Shown here one piece after another: positions 62,814 through 64,000 of a stretch of DNA of 64,000 nt. Each line of letters starts with the position of its first letter. Position 1 is the stretch's first letter. The notes under the pieces are model-generated. The model did no database searches, was not told the origin of the DNA, and saw nothing but the letters and a program-made list of their open reading frames with translations. This DNA is from Piromyces finnis (lineage: Eukaryota > Neocallimastigomycota > Neocallimastigomycetes > Neocallimastigales > Neocallimastigaceae), in NCBI GenBank assembly GCA_002104945.1, contig MCFH01000079.1, positions 140,154 through 204,153 on the forward strand, given 5' to 3'. Position numbers and translations under genes: made by a program.

Positions 62814-63540
62814 AGATCAGAATGTTTTGATTGCCAAAAATTTGGTCTCTGAACATCTTCATCTTTGGTCCGCTAAAGTCCTTAGTAAGAGGATCAGCCA
62901 ACATTTTATCTGTTTTAATATATTCTAAAGTTACCTTTTTATTTTTGATATTATCTTTGTTGAAATAGAATTTTATGTCAATGTGTCTTAATCCATTATT
63001 TAGTTGTTCATTTTCAATAGTAGTTTTGCTGGCTAAATTGTCCGTATAAATTTTTATTGGTTTGTTGTAGTTGAATAATTCTTTTAAAATATTTTTGATA
63101 TTTAGTACTTTCTTGATACATTCAGACATAGCTGTTGATGTTGCAACCAATGATTGTTTCTTTGTTTGCCAACAGATAGGGTCATTTTTCATTAGTATAA
63201 TATATCCAGAGGTTGACTTCCTATCAGTTAAGTCGCCGGCAAAATCCGAGTCACTATAAGTTACAATTTCCCCTTGACCTTTATATGTAATTTTAAAGTT
63301 TTTTGTTTAATTTAAATATTTTAAAATATTGATTACCTTTTTCTAGTCATTACTACACATCTTGATACCTTGCTTACAGCAAATAATATATCTAGACGAG
63401 TACATTTTGATAAATAAATTAATGATCCCACTACAATCTTAAAGGTAGTTTTATCAAATTCCTTTTTATTTTCCTCTAATGTTGAATAATTACTTGCACA
63501 TGATGTATTAGTTGTAACGTATAAAGGTTTTGTACCTTTT
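62812..63540 (-). pseudogene. Ty1/copia pol remnant: end of reverse transcriptase and RNase H
   Basis: Minus-strand translation gives, in order, KIVVGSLIYLSKCTRLDILF and AVSKVSRC (end of the reverse transcriptase region), INILKYLN, TYKGQGEIVTYSDSDFAGDL with the first RNase H aspartate, RKSTSGYI, CWQTKKQSLVATSTAMSE, IYTDNLASKT, RHIDIKFYF and KTDKMLADPLTKDF, then TGA at the purine tract. This is the standard C-terminus of copia pol. It is broken by a frameshift near 63355 and by in-frame stops at 63343-63345 and 63307-63309. Coding similarity fades above about 63540, so the 5' part is lost or too diverged. The intact stretch from 63300 to 62812 suggests decay is moderate. Confidence 0.88.
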
Positions 63541-64000
63541 CCAAGAAATTGCTAATAACGGATTGGTAGTTATATTACAACTTTTTAAACTACTTTTTCA
63601 TTACCATATATTGTTTTATCTCGACAGTTATTGTACGAGCTTTAACAATACATAAATTTATAAAATATTTGATTTTATATCAATTATATTTTTTTTTATA
63701 ATAAACTATAAAAAATATTTAATAATTATTTTTATAATATCAAATTTATAATATATTTATAATTATTATTTATCATTGTTGATATATATTTCATATATAT
63801 TAATCAAGTATCAATAAAAAAAAAAAGGATAAGTAAGTTGGGAATTATAAAATAATATATTCTAATATGAATAACACAATAATAATGATAACTCAGTTTA
63901 AAATACAAAAGTAAATAATTAAGTTTTAAGTCTTTTTTTCTTTATTGTTTTAAATTTTTAGTTTTGTATGTTATAATAATAATTTAATTTATTACAACCT
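63541..64000. other. A/T-rich window end
   Basis: The first 100 bases may still be decayed copia sequence. The rest is A/T-rich with no recognised feature. Confidence 0.4.

Overview
The window looks like nuclear DNA from a gut-dwelling anaerobic fungus (Neocallimastigomycota, e.g. a Neocallimastix, Piromyces or Anaeromyces relative). Intergenic DNA is almost all A/T, with homopolymer runs, AAT/TTTA arrays and small tandem duplications. Genes are islands of higher GC with many short GT-AG introns. A succinyl-CoA ligase alpha subunit carries a short organelle presequence (hydrogenosomal in this group). Other genes encode a secreted protein with tandem type-1 chitin-binding domains (CBM18), a Pho80/Pcl-type cyclin and a fungal ATG15 lipase. 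A dictyostelid was considered because of similar base composition, but the gene content fits a fungus better. The assignment is inference; no rRNA or marker gene is present. Layout: 1-373, last exons of a plus-strand gene cut by the window edge. 989-3595, p47/Shp1, a p97/Cdc48 cofactor. 5498-7109, succinyl-CoA ligase alpha. 9727-12255, CDC34-class ubiquitin-conjugating enzyme with a minisatellite in one intron. 14049-16253, ATG15 lipase. 19751-21926, SR-type RNA-binding protein with a 1 kb intron. 21927-33383, an 11 kb A/T desert. 33384-34649, intronless acidic protein of unknown function. 34650-40276, desert with purine-biased stretches. 40277-43419 (minus), secreted LRR + five CBM18 protein in which nearly every LRR is its own 72-nt phase-2 exon. 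43866-44108, MITE-like inverted-repeat element. 46290-47435 (minus), intronless membrane-anchored transglutaminase-like protein that looks bacterial in style. 47436-60342, a 13 kb desert interrupted by a GC-rich SINE-like retroposon (51339-51904) with a 50-base poly(A) tail and perfect 17-bp target duplications. 60343-61063, Pcl-like cyclin. 62281-62520, an (AAAT)60 array. 62530-63540 (minus), the decayed 3' end of a Ty1/copia element. The intracellular genes cover ubiquitin-proteasome and p97 functions (p47, CDC34, perhaps the truncated first gene), autophagic lipid turnover (ATG15), hydrogenosomal ATP formation (succinyl-CoA ligase), splicing (SR protein) and cyclin control. The two minus-strand genes encode secreted or surface proteins. 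No operon-like grouping is expected or seen. The most interesting items are the SINE-like element, the one-repeat-one-exon LRR gene with homogenised CBM18 repeats, the MITE-like element, and the Asp/Lys-rich insertion between the catalytic residues of ATG15. All exon limits were read by eye from GT/AG sites and reading-frame continuity; no transcript data were available.
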